A stretch of 64,000 bases of DNA from Bathymodiolus brooksi (GCA_963680875.1 OY804589.1:30048962-30112961), one strand, 5' to 3'; shown: positions 43,070 through 56,960, numbered from the stretch's first letter. Translations and numbers: made by a program. Notes: generated by a model not told the origin, from the sequence alone.

Positions 43070-43370
43070 TTGTGGTAACATTATTGAATCCGTCGCATTC
43101 TGGCTATACGTGTACGCTGTGCGGTGTAGGAGATGGCAATGGGTGCCATTAGTGGAGCAGGACCTGCTTACCCTCCCGGAGCACATGAGTTCACTCCTGG
43201 TTTTTAGTGGAGTTCGTGCTACTCGATCTTTAGTTTTATATGAATGCTTTGTAGGTCGTTGTTTGTCCTTATGTTCTTTTTCTTTTAGCCATTGTTGTTG
43301 TCTGTTCTTTTTCGATATATGGATTCTGATTACCCCTTTGGTATCTTCAACCTCTTCTTAGGTAACCGTG
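43070..43370 (+). mobile_element. Penelope-like 3' fragment
   Basis: A single-unit version of the 213-692 locus, with the same downstream flank ('GGTAACCGTGAATGAACACTTAGATGGAATGA'), so the two loci are paralogous. The following 43370-43990 matches 690-1260. Confidence 0.6.
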
Positions 43371-44019
43371 AATGAACACTTAGATGGAATGAAGCACCAG
43401 TTCAAGAAGACAAGAAAAACTCATCGCGTAAATACTTGTAAAACATTTCCATGATGGTGTTCTTAATTTAAAAAGAAAATAATAATAATTTTAAAGTGTT
43501 ATTTTGCTATTCCACTATGAATCTAAATATTTCTAACATAGAATATGAGAGCTGTTATATCATCCGCTTTATGTCTATCAAATTTGCTGCATGTCACTAA
43601 TTGTGACATTGCGATTATATGTGAACACAAACTTAAACAAAGCTCATTGTTTTATATCAATAGTATATATACACGATATCATAGCGTATCGAAAACGGAC
43701 AGATTGAATTATCTTTAATCGTACACATGACAAAGGTTGAATCTATAAAATGTACAATTCTTCTTTTTGCAAAGGAAATGGTAGATACAAACTCTGATAG
43801 GATTGTAGGTATTGAGCTGGAAAATTGCTAGGTCGGTTCTTGTATTACATTAATTACGGCAATGTTATTGTAACTGAAGATCTTAATGGTGATTATATAA
43901 AAATAATAAATTAATTATTAAAAACACCGTCAAATCAAGAGCTTCAAAACCTTGTAAACAGACACTTTAGTTTTAACATATTTCATTATTTTTATTTTTT
44001 TATTTTTCCAAATGTTGTA

Positions 44020-44194
44020 CAGTAAAACCTATCTAAACAGAACCACCTAAGGACCAACCTCTCTATTCTGATACAGGTGTTCAGTTTATAAAGTTAAGTT
44101 AACAACGATTTTTTTATATTGGAGCTTTAATTAATGCTCGGTTTATACAGAATACCGGTTTATTCAGGATTTGGTTTAGACAGGTTTCACTCTG
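44020..44194. mobile_element. 175-bp pogo-like MITE
   Basis: The left end CAGTAAAACCTATCTAAAC and the right-end complement CAGAGTGAAACCTGTCTAAAC are inverted, with TA flanks at 44018-44019 and 44195-44196. Confidence 0.6.
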
Positions 44195-44224
44195 TATATA
44201 AGTCCATACCTATGAAATATTTAT

Positions 44225-44697
44225 CAAATAGTTCATGGCACTAAGGGCCATATGGCAATTTATGGACCGGAATGTCACCCACAAAATATTATATGGACCG
44301 AAGGGAGAGTGGTGTTTTGCCAAACATCCAGGCCGTTCTCCTGCCAAAAAAAGACAGAAAGCCAAGCAGTAAACAAGTGGATTGTACAGTGTCTACACAA
44401 AGAACGGCCCTTTTCCAGGCCACCAATTTTTTTCAAAAACAATCTAAATTGTTGTTTTATCAATTGACCAAAGCATACAGCTATGAACCCCAACCCCTCT
44501 CTCATTGATTTATTCTTCGCCGCTTCCTGTATTTCGAGTTTCATCCAGTGCAATGCTTGTCTTCCAATTATCAATTAAAAATATTTACTGCACATATTCC
44601 ATTTGCATTCAGAAAAAGGTTGGTTAACAATACTATGTTGTGGTTGACATACCGGTCCATAAACTGCCACTTGGCCCAAAGTGTCATGAACTATTTG
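44225..44697. mobile_element. 473-bp TIR element with TTAT target duplication
   Basis: Inverted ends of about 65 bp: CAAATAGTTCATGGCACT on the left, with internal 'TTTATGGACCGGAATGTCA' repeated inverted at 44645-44665. TTAT flanks both ends (44221-44224 and 44698-44701). Open frames inside run on both strands but show no transposase motif. The class is undetermined; a 4-bp TT-rich duplication is near, but not equal to, piggyBac's TTAA. Confidence 0.7.
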
Positions 44698-45394
44698 TTA
44701 TATTATACTCATTGCATGCAAATCTATCAGACGACATGTTTTTGTTAGTGTATATCTAACACAAAAAAGGCTACGCTAACAAAGACAAATAAGGAAAATA
44801 AAAACGTAAAGCATAATATATTTATATATAATGGTTTTAATCTACTTTTATCCTTTTTTGAAGATATTAACATACCTTCCACTGGCATTTTAGTTTATTT
44901 CACTATACATGTCCACTGTTTATTACCTCCTTTAATTCGGTTGTAGTCTGCAATTTTAACGCGTCTTGAATATTACATGTACTAAATACATTGATATCCT
45001 TGTAGTATATTTATCAATAGAAACTGTCTATTTATATCTTTTTGTTGTGAGGTTTTGGAGATAAATGTCATTGTATAAGACTTCTTTATCTGAATTCAAC
45101 ATTAACTATGATAGCACGCTTTGAATAAAGAAACGCGTCACTTAGACACATCAATATGGAGATTCATGGTGCTGGTCATCTGTCTGTTCGGGGGTGCCTC
45201 AAAAAGATTTGAAAAATAAAAGGAGAAAATTATATCACGCCAATTTTGGCCTAACCCATAAAGACAATCACATGCAGTTTTAAGAACAAACCATTACATC
45301 TATGTATATTCAAATACATACCAAAAATGAGAGGTGGACAAGAGTACATGAGGAGGTGTATTCTATGTACATGTGTCATCATTCAAAATAGGAC

Positions 45395-45780
45395 TAACCG
45401 TGTTGGTGGTGTTGTGATAATTAGCGTGTTCCTCTCTATTGTTGTAGGTCGTGGCTTGAGCACGGTCAGGCCAAACAATGACTATACAAAATGGTTTTAG
45501 CTGCCTTTCCACTTAACGCGCAGCTTAAAGGCGTAAGATCATAGATTGGACGGCTTGGAGTCAGGATAACGTGTCCGAATTGAGCAAAATATCTACCCGT
45601 GGACGGTTGTGTCTGTGAGCTAGCACTACAAAGATTCAATTAAGCCTGTTGATCTAATACATAGCGGACATCATCATTAATATTAATTTCAATGAATGTA
45701 GCTTCTTATCGCTATGCTATAGCTGAGCTGAACAAAATGCTCATTAAACATCAATCTCATACTCACTCGTAACCACGTGA
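45395..45780 (+). mobile_element. SINE family A, decayed twin of 39900-40262
   Basis: The head is degenerate ('GTTGTGATAATTAGCGTG', 'GTCGTGGCTTGAGCACGG'), the body includes 'CAGGATAACGTGTCCGAATTGAGC', and the tail 'CTCATACTCACTC'. Left flanks match those of 39730-39900. Confidence 0.6.
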
Positions 45781-46189
45781 TCCTAATAGAATTTGGAATC
45801 GTGACAATAGCCGAGTAAAATCGTATGAACTTAACTGATCAATGGTACTGTATGAATGTTACTAACAAGCCACCAATTATATAAACCGATAAGGTAACAG
45901 GTATTTATGAATGTAGAATGTGCTAAACACAGTAATAAAGATTAGATTTGTAATTATCAATTAAATACAAATTAATAGAGGGGGGGTTGTAAAAGTCAAA
46001 CGTTCAAGATACTATCCTTATTAACAACTATCAGTGATTCAAACCACAGACTATTATGGTATGGAGTTACCTTTCGTCGTATTCTTCTTCCAATTACAGT
46101 AGTAGACTATAATTTAGAGTGTGAAACAACCATATCCATATCAATCATCTGTCATCTGGTCTACATCAACTTATTTCCCATGTATCACT

Positions 46190-46540
46190 ATATTGTGTTA
46201 AATAGTATCTATATTTGTTTATGTGCTTAATTTGTTGTCATTATTATATGTGTATTATTTGCATGGAGAGGACAAGTCAATAAGTTGTGATAATGTTTTG
46301 CTCAATCCCATTGCTGTTGTATTTGCAATACGATAATTTTAAATCGAACCAATGCACCCCCCCCCCCCCCCCCACACTTTTTGTTATAAATATTATCTAT
46401 ATTTGCATATGTGCTTGATTTGTTGACAATATGATATGCGTATTATTTGTATGGAGAGGACAAGTCCATAAGTTGTGATATTTTTTTTGTTCAATCCCAC
46501 TAACTGTTTTATTTGCAATAAAATAATATTAAATTTAACC
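46190..46540. repeat. Tandem pair of ~180-bp AT-rich units with poly-C run
   Basis: Block marker as at 6330-6720. It contains a C homopolymer (about 46357-46373). The following 46540-47630 is the usual intergenic part of the block, without a gene. Confidence 0.65.
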
Positions 46541-47639
46541 CATATCCCCCCTTTTTGTAACTTTCTGTTTACATATTTATTTTCAATAAAATGTCTTAAT
46601 TATTCTTATGCTAACAACAGCTTACATGTTCCGACCTTTTATACTCTAATATGCACAGCAAGTTGGAAAAAGGGAGGTAATTCAATGTCTCATGCGCCTG
46701 TGACCAAGCACGGCTAATATGATGAGAGTGAACCATTAAAATGTTTTTTGTTAATGCAAGAGAAGTATCGACTTTATAAATTCAACATTTAAGCGTTTTC
46801 ATTTAGCACATTTTTGTTTCGATTTATTTATAGTACAATTTCACCATATCTCACATGACCAGTCACCAGGAAGCTTATTCACTTCCTGGTAGAAGAACAT
46901 TTTTGAAATATGAGCTGTGACTTCTTTTGGTAATATTATAGGTATGGAAATATGTTTTTTTTAACAGGAATCGTCTTCCTTGCTGTCAATTAGAACTTGT
47001 TTACATTATATGTCAAAAGTGGTGTGTACACAGAGAAAGAAATCAGTATTTATCATTCGACCAGTTTCAAATTTGTCACAGGTCTACAAATATCAAACTG
47101 TATTGGAAATATTAACACTGGGAAAGAGAAATAAAATAGAAAAGATATATATAAATAAGTTACTGTATGGTATATATCTGTCTGTGTGTGTATCTGGTGG
47201 AACTACAAGATCCCAAGCTATGATATGACCTTTAACCTTCTGTATCGAAGAAGTCATGAGTATCACTTCCTACAATAAATATACAGGTACCTGATCAAAT
47301 CGCCCCAGTCAATATCTCCCCTATATTTAACAAAATTGCCCCCACTTCAAATCCGCCCCATACAAAATCGCCCCCACATTAATCAATATCGCCCCAACAT
47401 TTGTGTTGTTGTAAGTAATAATAGTTATGATTATATTACTATTAGCATTGGTTTTGACAACGACATTCTGATAAGTAATAATTGAGATAATATATATATT
47501 ATAGACAATAAAAATTACAGTGCATGTAATCGGAAACGTTATTGTTTAATACTGTCAGTTGGAGTGAAGTTATTTATTTGTGTTCTTGTAATAATTAATT
47601 TCTTCTTTTATTCAAAAGAAGAGCTTGAACCAACGTTCT

Positions 47640-47885
47640 ACCACACTCTAGGCTCTAAGCATTACGCCACCGATGCGGTTCTGAAAAATATACGCGCCTG
47701 GCTTTGTAAATTACAAGAAGGATGCATTAGACCAGCAGCCGAAAGTTATAAAATCTACCAGTTGCCTACACATGGTCGATGGTTCTCTCCGGGTACTCCT
47801 GCTTTTTCCAATACTAAAACTGGTCTCCATGATATAGCTAAAACATTGCTGAAAGTGGCGTAAAGCACAATAAATCAATCAATCA
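47640..47885 (+). mobile_element. SINE A head remnant plus SINE B upstream of copy 4
   Basis: The junction 'AGAGCTTGAACCAACGTTCTACC' shows that the Penelope-like fragment, poly-G and most of SINE A seen at 56030-56750 were deleted here. SINE B (47690-47885) is retained. Confidence 0.65.
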
Positions 47886-48256
47886 AATAAATCTGTAAAA
47901 AATATATGAACGAATACTTCGAATATATGACTGGGCATGCGTTCTCATATTGAGGGCGTATATAAAAGTGGGGGTGTTTTTAAACTCCAGAGTCACCACC
48001 TTAAGCAATTGTAGCAAAAAGGTTAACCTATGTAACCCCCTCCCCAAACACACACGAAACACCCGCTTTACCAAACGATCCAGCGTCACCACCGTAGCCA
48101 ATATTACCTTAGTTTAAATTATTTACTACCCACTCCCACCTCCATCCAAAAACAATCAAGCTCCCACAACACCTCGAGATCGACGACTAGGTATTCTTCC
48201 TGCTTTATAAGCTCAGTGCAAACATATTTTATATTCGCGGAAATGTACGTATATTC

Positions 48257-48266
48257 TATATATAAA
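48257..48266 (+). promoter_or_regulatory. TATA box of TRIM-like copy 4
   Basis: TATATATAAA in the conserved promoter-like block, about 300 bp before the ATG of a dead copy. Confidence 0.4.
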
Positions 48267-48564
48267 CGTCCTCATATAAAAACAGTTTGTTATATCTAGT
48301 AATGGCCCAACATCCTATGTTAACACAGTTCTGTATGGAGGATTTGTTTTGGCTAGACTTCCATGTATTGTAATCTTGTAAACGGTCATTTATTTAATTG
48401 TAGACTTGATTGAAAGTGTTTAATAACAAGAATTGTAACTGTTTAAGCTTCAGAATAAAATGCATTGGCACCATCGAAGAAAACAATATTTCAAGATGGC
48501 TGCTCTTATGCATGTACACTATTACTTAGTTTATGTTCGTTGTTTTCTTTTCAGAAACGTTGAC

Positions 48565-49878
48565 ATGGCAACAGCAACAACACAATGTTGCAACATCTGT
48601 GATCATGACAACGAATATAAATTGGCGGCCACCTGGTGCCTGGAATGTGAGGATTTACTGTGTACCGAATGAAAATTACCAGAAATTACCCAGTTCCATT
48701 CTATCAATTAAGAACAGATGCACCAAACAAGGAAATAAGTACGAATTCGTGGAATTAAGAAAAGTTTTGGTTGCCATGTAAAGCAAAAGAACTGACTTTG
48801 ATACTATTCGGCAACATGTGACTAAAGTAAAGAAATATGCTAGTGATCTCCAGACGTTAATAGGAGTGAACGAAATGACGAGTGTTGTGGATGGAGAAGT
48901 TAAGAAACAGAAACGGGCATTCAGTTATGACCTTTTTGAACTGAAGCTGGACTTTTCATCAGAATTGAAATCTTTTATAGAAGATGTTTCTAAATTTGGT
49001 GTTGTATCTGTTACAAAAAAAGCATTGTAGTACCAGTCTTGTAAAAAGAAGATGAATTGCAAGCGCATATCCCACAGGAAAGCAAGCTATGTGTTATACC
49101 ACAACTCACAAGAAAGACGACTGTCAATTTTCAAACTAAGGATAAGGAGAATATCCGTGTAGCAGATTGTGACATATTACCGGATGGCAAACTTCTATTC
49201 GTTGAAGAAGAAGGCAAATGGTTGTTGATGTTTTCTAATAACGGAAATTACGAAAAAGACATTGTACGGTTTTCAGGTAAACCGTTTGAGGTTTCATACA
49301 CAGGAGAACACATTGTAGCTGTTACAATTTGGGACAACCATGAAGTCGTATTTGTAAACGTCATTACAAACACCATTACAAACACGGTAGATATTGGCTA
49401 TCGATGTTGGGGAACCGATTTCAACATGAATCTTCTAGCCATTCGAGTAATACAACCACCTACATCAAATCACATTGTATATTTAGATCCCAAAGGTAAA
49501 TTGATTGATTGAGTCAATATTCCTGGTGCGAACTCAGCACACATATCATTGCGTGATGATACCATTCAGTGTACGGATTGGAGAGCCAATATGATTTACT
49601 GTTATACATTAACAGGACAAGAGATGTGCACCTTCAAAGATGAAAACGTCTTACGAAAACCAATGGGAATTGCCTTAGATAAAAATAACAATATTTATGT
49701 GGCTGGTTTGGGAACAAACAACGTTGTTGTACTTTCAGCTGATGGTAAAAACTGCAAACAAATATTAACCAAAGGTGATGGGTTAAATAGACCGTGGTCA
49801 TTACGTATCAACATTGGCCGTAACGAGCTTCTGGTATGTAACTTGAATGGTCCAGCATTTCTTTTCTCTCTACATTAA
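48565..49878 (+). pseudogene. TRIM-like copy 4, deleted and frameshifted
   Basis: The ATG context and splice acceptor are kept. B-box 1 is cut after 'CLECEDLLCTE' by a deletion of about 56 bp. A second, larger deletion joins 'KYEF' of B-box 2 to 'VELRKVLVAM' of the coiled coil. Frameshifts lie near 49015 and 49045, and an in-frame TGA near 49510. The propeller part (49057-49878) is otherwise well preserved. The ESL frameshift of copies 1 and 2 is absent here. Confidence 0.9.
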
Positions 49879-50429
49879 ATATAAACTGTGGTACTGGACG
49901 TTTTCAATGTTCACAGAGAACTAGTACAACTTATTGTAGTATTGGCGTAAAAATATTATGCATTGTAGTGAATATTTGACAGTGATGTCGATATTATTAA
50001 TAAAACTAAGATAACCATGGCCGATTTTTGGCTTCCTGTTTATGCCCTTTCGTTCCATTGCTCCCAAGAATAAAATAAAAATTATTTGGGATTGCAATCT
50101 TTTGATTTTTTACGTACCTGATAAAGTTTATTCCATAAACGTGCCGTGTGATAACTACATTTTTATCATTTATAAATATAGTACTTGCGTATAATGAGAA
50201 CTTATATAGAACTTGTGTATAATGAGAACAATATGTTGGTTTTATTCCTATCTGTATATTCATCTTAAAATACTTACATCTATGTAAATTAATCTTACCA
50301 AGCATTTTATGCAATCTGAAATAAAAATGTAAAGATACCCTACACGACTCCTACCATCATCTGTAGTTGGTGAATATTTCAGCATGAAATGGCAACCTCA
50401 TTAAATGACATTAACGAATGTTCATTGTT

Positions 50430-50600
50430 AAGAAAGGTTTGAAGATACCTAAGGAGGTAATCAGAATCCGGAAATTGAAGAACGAAAGACAACTCTGTGA
50501 CCAAAGGAAAAGAACAAACAACGATCTTTAAAACACTACACAGAAAACTATAGTTTGAGTAAAAAGAATTCCAATCAAAACCGGTGGTGAACTATATTTG
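50430..50600 (-). mobile_element. Penelope-like 3' fragment (short)
   Basis: 'GAAGATACCTAAGGAGGTAATCAGAATCCGG' to 'CCAATCAAAACCGGTGGTG'. The sister locus 22025-22085 lacks part of it, so one block has a deletion of about 800 bp relative to the other here. Confidence 0.5.
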
Positions 50601-50829
50601 TGTCACGAGTGTCAAAGGAAAGAAATATATATGCAACTATTAAATTAAAAATGTATGTATTTCTTTACTAAATTAAACAAATTACAAAAAAGTAGAAATA
50701 TTCAAATATGTTGAAGGTTATATTTAAGCTAATTAATTAAACATTTTATCATAGATTTGTCCATTTTTTCTGTCATGTTGGCGCCAGATATGTTTAATTG
50801 ATTTAATGTTGTTTAATCACAAGTCAACA

Positions 50830-51395
50830 ATATTTCTCATATATTCATGACAGAGAACATGTTAACAAACAATAAGAAGAGCATGAAGATGCCAAAGGGC
50901 GCCACCATTATCGGTAAATCGAAAAAGGACAGATATAGCAAATGCCAAAATGTTGGCGCCAGATATTGCCAAAAGGACAAGGACAAAGACAAACAGACAA
51001 ACAAAGATCTACAAAATACTTCACAGAAAACTAAAGATCGAGCAATACTATCGCCAATAAAATCGAGAATGAACTCAGATACTCAAGAAGGGTAAGCAGT
51101 TCCTGATCCACTAGCGGTACCCGTAGTGCTATTCTAGTTACAAATCCGGCCATTAGTCATGAAAGAGGAACGGACCGTGACGTGCTTACGGTACGTGTAG
51201 CATATCCGGGATACATTGCGACAAAGATATTCCGTAATGGTGAAGCAAGTCATCGTGGCAACCGTAAAACTTTCGAAGTGATGCTGAACCAATAGGTATC
51301 CTTGGTTCAGCAGCTTCCTAGACAGCAGCAACCAGTTGTCAATGAAATCCTGACAGCAACCACAAGCTCTGGAATATGGGATCAACTGAGTGATT
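50830..51395 (-). pseudogene. Penelope-like RT C-terminal remnant and 3' end
   Basis: Twin of 22010-22610. The minus-strand frame 51385-51134 reads 'IPYSRACGCCQDFIDNWLLL' and then 'SRKLLNQGYLLV'. It is followed on its upstream side by minisatellite units at 51400-51570. Confidence 0.65.
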
Positions 51396-52244
51396 AATCA
51401 TACGGTTGAAAGTGGGTATCTATGAATGGGATGTCCTGTTTATTAACAATAAATCAAGTTGTTAAATTGATTACATATGGATTGGATGTCATCGTTCCAA
51501 ACAACAAATCACGTAGTTATATGGGGTACCGATGGATGAAATCTCCTGTTTCCAAACAATAATAATAATCGTTATGGGTTATTAATGAACAAAAATTAAT
51601 TGATTTTTTCTCGGAATGGAGACTAAAAGTGCCCCAAAATCCAAGATTCTACGTGCTTAGAAGACATATTCAACACTTGATATAGTGAAAAAAGACACAT
51701 TTTAAAAATACCATTGGTCCAGCACATTACAGTTTCGCTCTCTGTATCTATTTATTTCGATCTGTAATTATGCACCTTTATTTGCCGTGGAAAAATCTCA
51801 GATATCCGCACAATAACGTAAGTTTGGCTTATGCAAATGCTTTCAAAGGTTTTTTGTTTTTGAGCGGTTAACAGATACAGCTGTATGACAAAGCACAACA
51901 TGCAACTATACTATGGTGATAGCATTTATTGACACAGTTCACAGACAATACAGAATAGAACTCCAAGAAATTTGCATTTATTTAAGTTGTTTCTTGTTTA
52001 TGATATGCTTTGCAGTTCTTTATCGTTGACTAAACGCCTTGGGTTTAAGCGAGGTTACATTGAATACACTATACTACTGCCAGTCGATGCTCGTTTTTAA
52101 CTGACTATTAGCTAAGATGGTAGAATATGTTGGTAAGAGACTGTTACTCTTAGGAATCTTTATTTATATCCGATGTTATACTTTCCATGGTACAGTCAAA
52201 GGTTTTGGCTCGCGTTGTCTCAATCACACCATCATGTCATAAGA

Positions 52245-52480
52245 CACGCTTGAAGGTACCAAAGGGGTAATCGGAATTTGTAAATTGACGAGGGACATAC
52301 AACACAATAGTCAAAAGAACGATGACAAAAGGACAAACAACGATCTACAAACAGTGTACATTAACATAAATATCGAGAGCAATGAGCCCCAATACAAACA
52401 GGAGGTGAACTCGAATGCTAAGGAAGGGCAAGCAGTTCCTTATCCACCAGTGGCACCTGTCGTGTTTCACTAGTATATAA
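52245..52480 (-). mobile_element. Penelope-like 3' fragment
   Basis: Twin of 23440-23640, slightly longer. Sequence from 51570 to 52245 and from 52480 to 53010 is duplicated intergenic DNA without a gene. Confidence 0.55.
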
Positions 52481-53009
52481 CTTCTACATATTGTTGAACG
52501 TATTCTCGTCCTGAATAAGCACGAAATACTAACAGATGATTGTTATGCAACAACTATGCTATGTGTAACCCTTTACTTCAATCTGAGATTATACCTCTTC
52601 ATGCAACGAACAGTCAATTAATCGTTGTTCATGGCGCTGACGTCCTATTTTCCCTAAGGCTGGGATTGGACCGAGAGTTCAATAAATATTTAAAGAAATG
52701 AAATAATAATGTCTACATACTTTATACATGTATAATTGACAATTTATTCATTGATGTCTTGCGTTTATGAGTAGAAAAGGTACATATACATAGTAGAATT
52801 GATCATCATTTAACAATTACAAGATTATGCTTATATCGGCGCTAGTCGGCATCTTTAACTTGTCAGTTGCGAAATATTGAAGACCTTATGTTGTCTTTGA
52901 GAATTTAAAAAATAACAATCAAAACACTGCTTCGTGGAATATTTGTTTTTTTTTTATGTTATACGGTATTTCATGTATAATTAGCCAATATCTATTGGTC
53001 TATCGTCAT

Positions 53010-53350
53010 AGAAATTGTTCGGTCGTTATCACGATCTGGTTGACCGTAACGAAATATCCATATCTCAAATGATAATGGATATTTTATTTTTTTCGTACAT
53101 TTTTTTCTCTCCTCTATCACTGCAAATACTTTTACCGAACTTGACTGTATATATGAGTAACACGGCGGTTACCTTATCAGAAGTAGTAAATGCAAACTCT
53201 TCGCGAGCACCTACATTCCCCATCGGTTTCTTGGTTGGGTCTGTGTTGCTCACTTTTTTGTATGTTGTCCTATTATGTGTCTGTACGTTTGGAGTTCCAT
53301 GTTATGATGTCTGTTACGATTTCCGCATACAAACGATGTTTGAATGAGGG
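53010..53350 (+). pseudogene. Penelope-like ORF C-terminal end
   Basis: The + frame from 53015 has 'GRYHDLVDRNEISISQM', the C-terminal motif of the element class, in better condition than the twin at 24160. The remainder of the frame is AT-rich and not recognisable. Confidence 0.55.
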
Positions 53351-53866
53351 TTCATTTCTGATTTGCATCAGTTGTGTGTGTATGCATATAGTGCTGTTAA
53401 ACACATATTGTGTTGTGTTTTTGTTTTGTTTGTCTTTGTTTTGTGTCTCGTGTACTAAATGTTGCCAGTTTCTATTGGTTGTCCATTTATGGAAAAACAA
53501 GACATATACATGTTCTCTCAAAGAGATTAACATACTTTCCACCAGTCGTGCTTGTCCAGTATTTATTTCAATATATACCTCCACTGTTTTATTTCCTTCC
53601 TTAATTCAGTTGCATTCTGCAATTTTGACGTCTTGAATATTAGGTATTCGTCCTAGTTTATGACATTGCAAAATATATCGGTTTAATGCATGTTTATATA
53701 GAAATACCCTTTGTTGTTGTGGAGTTTAACAGATTAATGTCGTTGTCTAAGATTGCTTTACCTGAATACAACAATAGTTTGGTAGTATGCGTGGAATAGA
53801 AAAAAGCATCACTGAAAAATCATAAAATAGAGATTGATAGTGCTGGTAATCTGTTTGCTTAGAACG

Positions 53867-54331
53867 GTCCGATAGTCCGAAGGTCCTATAGGCAGTAGGT
53901 TTCATAGTTCGACACCCAAGCACAAATATACGGTTTACACCCCGTTTTTAATCATTTTCAGTGAATCGATTTTGAATATCAAAGTTGATTCAAGATGGAT
54001 TATCTTTGTTAAAATTGGATATCTAACTTCACGGTAGTACCGTGGATTAAAATACACAACATAGCTACAATAATGAGTTTTTGGACCAAGGTGGTGACTG
54101 TTGCAAATGTATATCGACTGTAACTACAATTTCATTTAAGCATATACATATACATACAGTGTGTGTGCGTGTGCGTGTGCGTGTGTATGTGTGTGTGTGT
54201 GTGTCTGCTACCATTGAATTATTCTACTTTAGATTATCGTAACATAGAACTTCTCTGTTGTCATTATAATGGACCGGTAGACGTATCTTTTTTTACTTCA
54301 AATCTTATCGGATCTTCGGAATACCGGGCCG
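53867..54331. mobile_element. Inverted-repeat element, twin of 25003-25438
   Basis: Left 'GGTCCGATAGTCCGAAGGTCC' and right 'GGATCTTCGGAATACCGGGCC'. It contains the interrupted GT microsatellite 54158-54205. Confidence 0.5.
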
Positions 54332-54689
54332 ACACCTGTTTGCTAAGGTACTCCTCGAAAACTTGATCGGGTCAAGATTTGATAAATAAAACGTTTGATA
54401 AACTGATCAGGTAACACGTATTTATGATGGTAAATGTGCAAAGAACAGTAATAAAATTTAGATTTTTAATTATTACTTAATTAAAAATTAAAAAGGGGGA
54501 GGGTTGTTAAAGTCAAACGTTCTTTATGCTATTCTTATTAACAACTAGCAGTGATTCAAACCACATACTCTTATGCTATGGAGTTACTCATCTTCTAGTT
54601 CTTCTAAAACAAGATTAAACTCTAAGGTTAGAGTGTGAAACAACAATATCAATGATCTGTCATCTAGTCTACATCAACTTATTTCCCAT

Positions 54690-55040
54690 GTTTCACTATA
54701 TTGTGTTAAATATTATCTGCATTTGTGGATGTGCTTGATATTTTTGTCATTATTGTATGTTTATTATTTCTATGGGGTGAACTGTCCATACGTTGTGCTA
54801 TTGCTTTGCTCAATCCCATTGCTGTTGTATTTGCAATAAAATAATATTAAATCTAACCAATGTCCCCTCCTTTTGTTTTAAATATCATCTATACGTGTTT
54901 ATGTGCTTGATTTCTTGTCATTATTATATGTGTATTATTTGTGTGTAGAGGACAAGTCCATACGTTGTGATAACTTTGTGTTCAACCCCACTAGCTGTTT
55001 TATTTGCAATAAAATAATATTAAATGTTACACATATCTCC
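54690..55040. repeat. Tandem pair of ~175-bp AT-rich units
   Basis: Block marker upstream of copy 5, twin of 25710-26050. 55040-56030 is the usual gene-free intergenic part. Confidence 0.65.
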
Positions 55041-56029
55041 CCTTTTTTCTAACTTTCTGTTTACATATGTATTTTCAATAAAATGTCCTTATTATGTTTT
55101 TTTCTTTTTTTCCTTTATTTAATGTGTTCGTGTCAATATCCATCCAATCTTAATGGTAACAGCAGCTGACATGTTCCGACCCTTCATATTTTAACATGTA
55201 ATTAAACATGCACTACAAGTTGGAAAAGGGAGGCAATTCAATGTCACTAAATTCTACTTTTAAACGTTGACATTTAAAACAGTTTTTTGTTTCGTTTTAT
55301 TTATAGAACATATCATCATATCTCGTATGACCAGGAAGCTTATTCACTTCATGGTAAACGAAAGTTTTGAAGTATGAAGATTTGTTGTGACATCTTTTGA
55401 TAAAATTACAGGTATTGAAATATGCTTTTCAACAGGAATCGTCTAGTTTATGTCAGTTAGAGTTTGTTGACTTTATATGTCAAAAATTGGTGTGCACTCA
55501 GACAAAGGAAACAGTATTTATCATTCGGTCAGTGGCAAGTTTGTCACAGCCCGACACAGGTCTACAAATATTAAACTCTATGGGAAATAGTAACACTGGG
55601 AAGGAGAAATAATATGAAGAAGAGATATATAAATGAGTTACTATCAATTATATCTGTCTTTGGGTGTATATGGTGGTACTACAAGATCCCAAACTATGAT
55701 ATGACCTTTAACCTTCTGTATCGAAGACACGAGTATCATTTCCTACAATAAATGTACAGATACCTGATCAAATCGCTCCATACAATATCACCCCAATATT
55801 TAACAAAGTTGCCCCCACTTTAAATCCGCTCCATACAAAATCGCTCCCACATTAATCAATATCGCCCCAACATTTGTTGTTGTAAATAATAATACTTATG
55901 TGCATCATTATTATTATTGGTTTTGACAACGACATTCTGAAAAGTAATAATTGAGAATTAGAGTGCATGCAATCGGAAACGTTATTGTTTAATTCTGTCA
56001 GTTAAGGGAATTATTTATTTGTGTCCTTG

Positions 56030-56290
56030 TAATCAAAAGAAGAGCTTGAAGATACCATAGGGGTTATCAGAATCTGCATATCGAAGAAGCACAGACAACA
56101 CAACGGCAAAAAGAAAAAAGTACAAAAGAACAAACACAGAACTGCAAAACACACATATAAAACTAAAGCTGGAGTAACACAAACCCACTAAAAACCGGGG
56201 GTAAACTCAGGTGCTCTGGAAGGTAAACAGTTCCTGCTCCACAAGTGACACCCGTCAAGGATTTCTTTGTAAGATATAGATTAATTATAC
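56030..56290 (-). mobile_element. Penelope-like 3' fragment
   Basis: Equivalent of 10300-10560 and 27130-27360, at the same relative position upstream of the gene. Confidence 0.6.
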
Positions 56291-56449
56291 ATAGAGTCGA
56301 CAAATGTAAGTTGATGTTAACATGTGTTTGTATGAATATGAAATATGAACAAGTTAAAATTAAGAAAAGGGTTAAATAATAAACAAATAAAGAAATTTCA
56401 TTGAAAATAAATATGTAAGCAAAAAGTTAAAAAAAAAAGGGGAGGTAAT

Positions 56450-56960
56450 TCCGTGAGTGGGTGATTGTTGTTTAACGCCAATTCAGTAATTTTTTTCAGC
56501 TATATCAAGGCGAGTACAAGTTAATTATCAATGAGATGAGATGATGATGAGATCTGCTTTGTTCTAGACCAACACGCTGGGTTGAATTTTTATAGTGCTA
56601 GATCCACACTGACACCTTATTCTGTTTCCGAGCCATCCAGTCTTTGCTCTTTCTCCTTATTGCTGCCTGCTTAGCACAGATGCAAATAGTCTTTGGTTTG
56701 ACCCGCGGTCTACTACACTCGAGGTTCTAAGCATTACGCCATCGATACGGTTCTGAAAAATATAAGCGCCCGGCCTTGTAAATTACAAAAAGGATGCATT
56801 CGACTCGCAGCGCAAGTCATAAAGTCTACCAGTTGCCTGCACATGGTCAACGGTTCTCTCCGAGTACTCCGGCTTCTTCCACCACTAAAACTGGTCGCCA
56901 TGAAATAGCTGAAATATTGCTGAAAGTGGCGTTAAGCACAATACATCAATAAATCAAATC
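56450..56960. mobile_element. Head-to-head SINE A (minus) and SINE B (plus)
   Basis: 56450-56755 is family A on the minus strand with most of its body; 56760-56960 is family B on the plus strand. This is the fullest version of the composite found upstream of copies 2-5. Confidence 0.7.

Noticed and set aside
46475..46717. 80-codon + strand ORF
   Set aside because: It lies within the 180-bp AT-rich repeat pair and is not open in the sister blocks.
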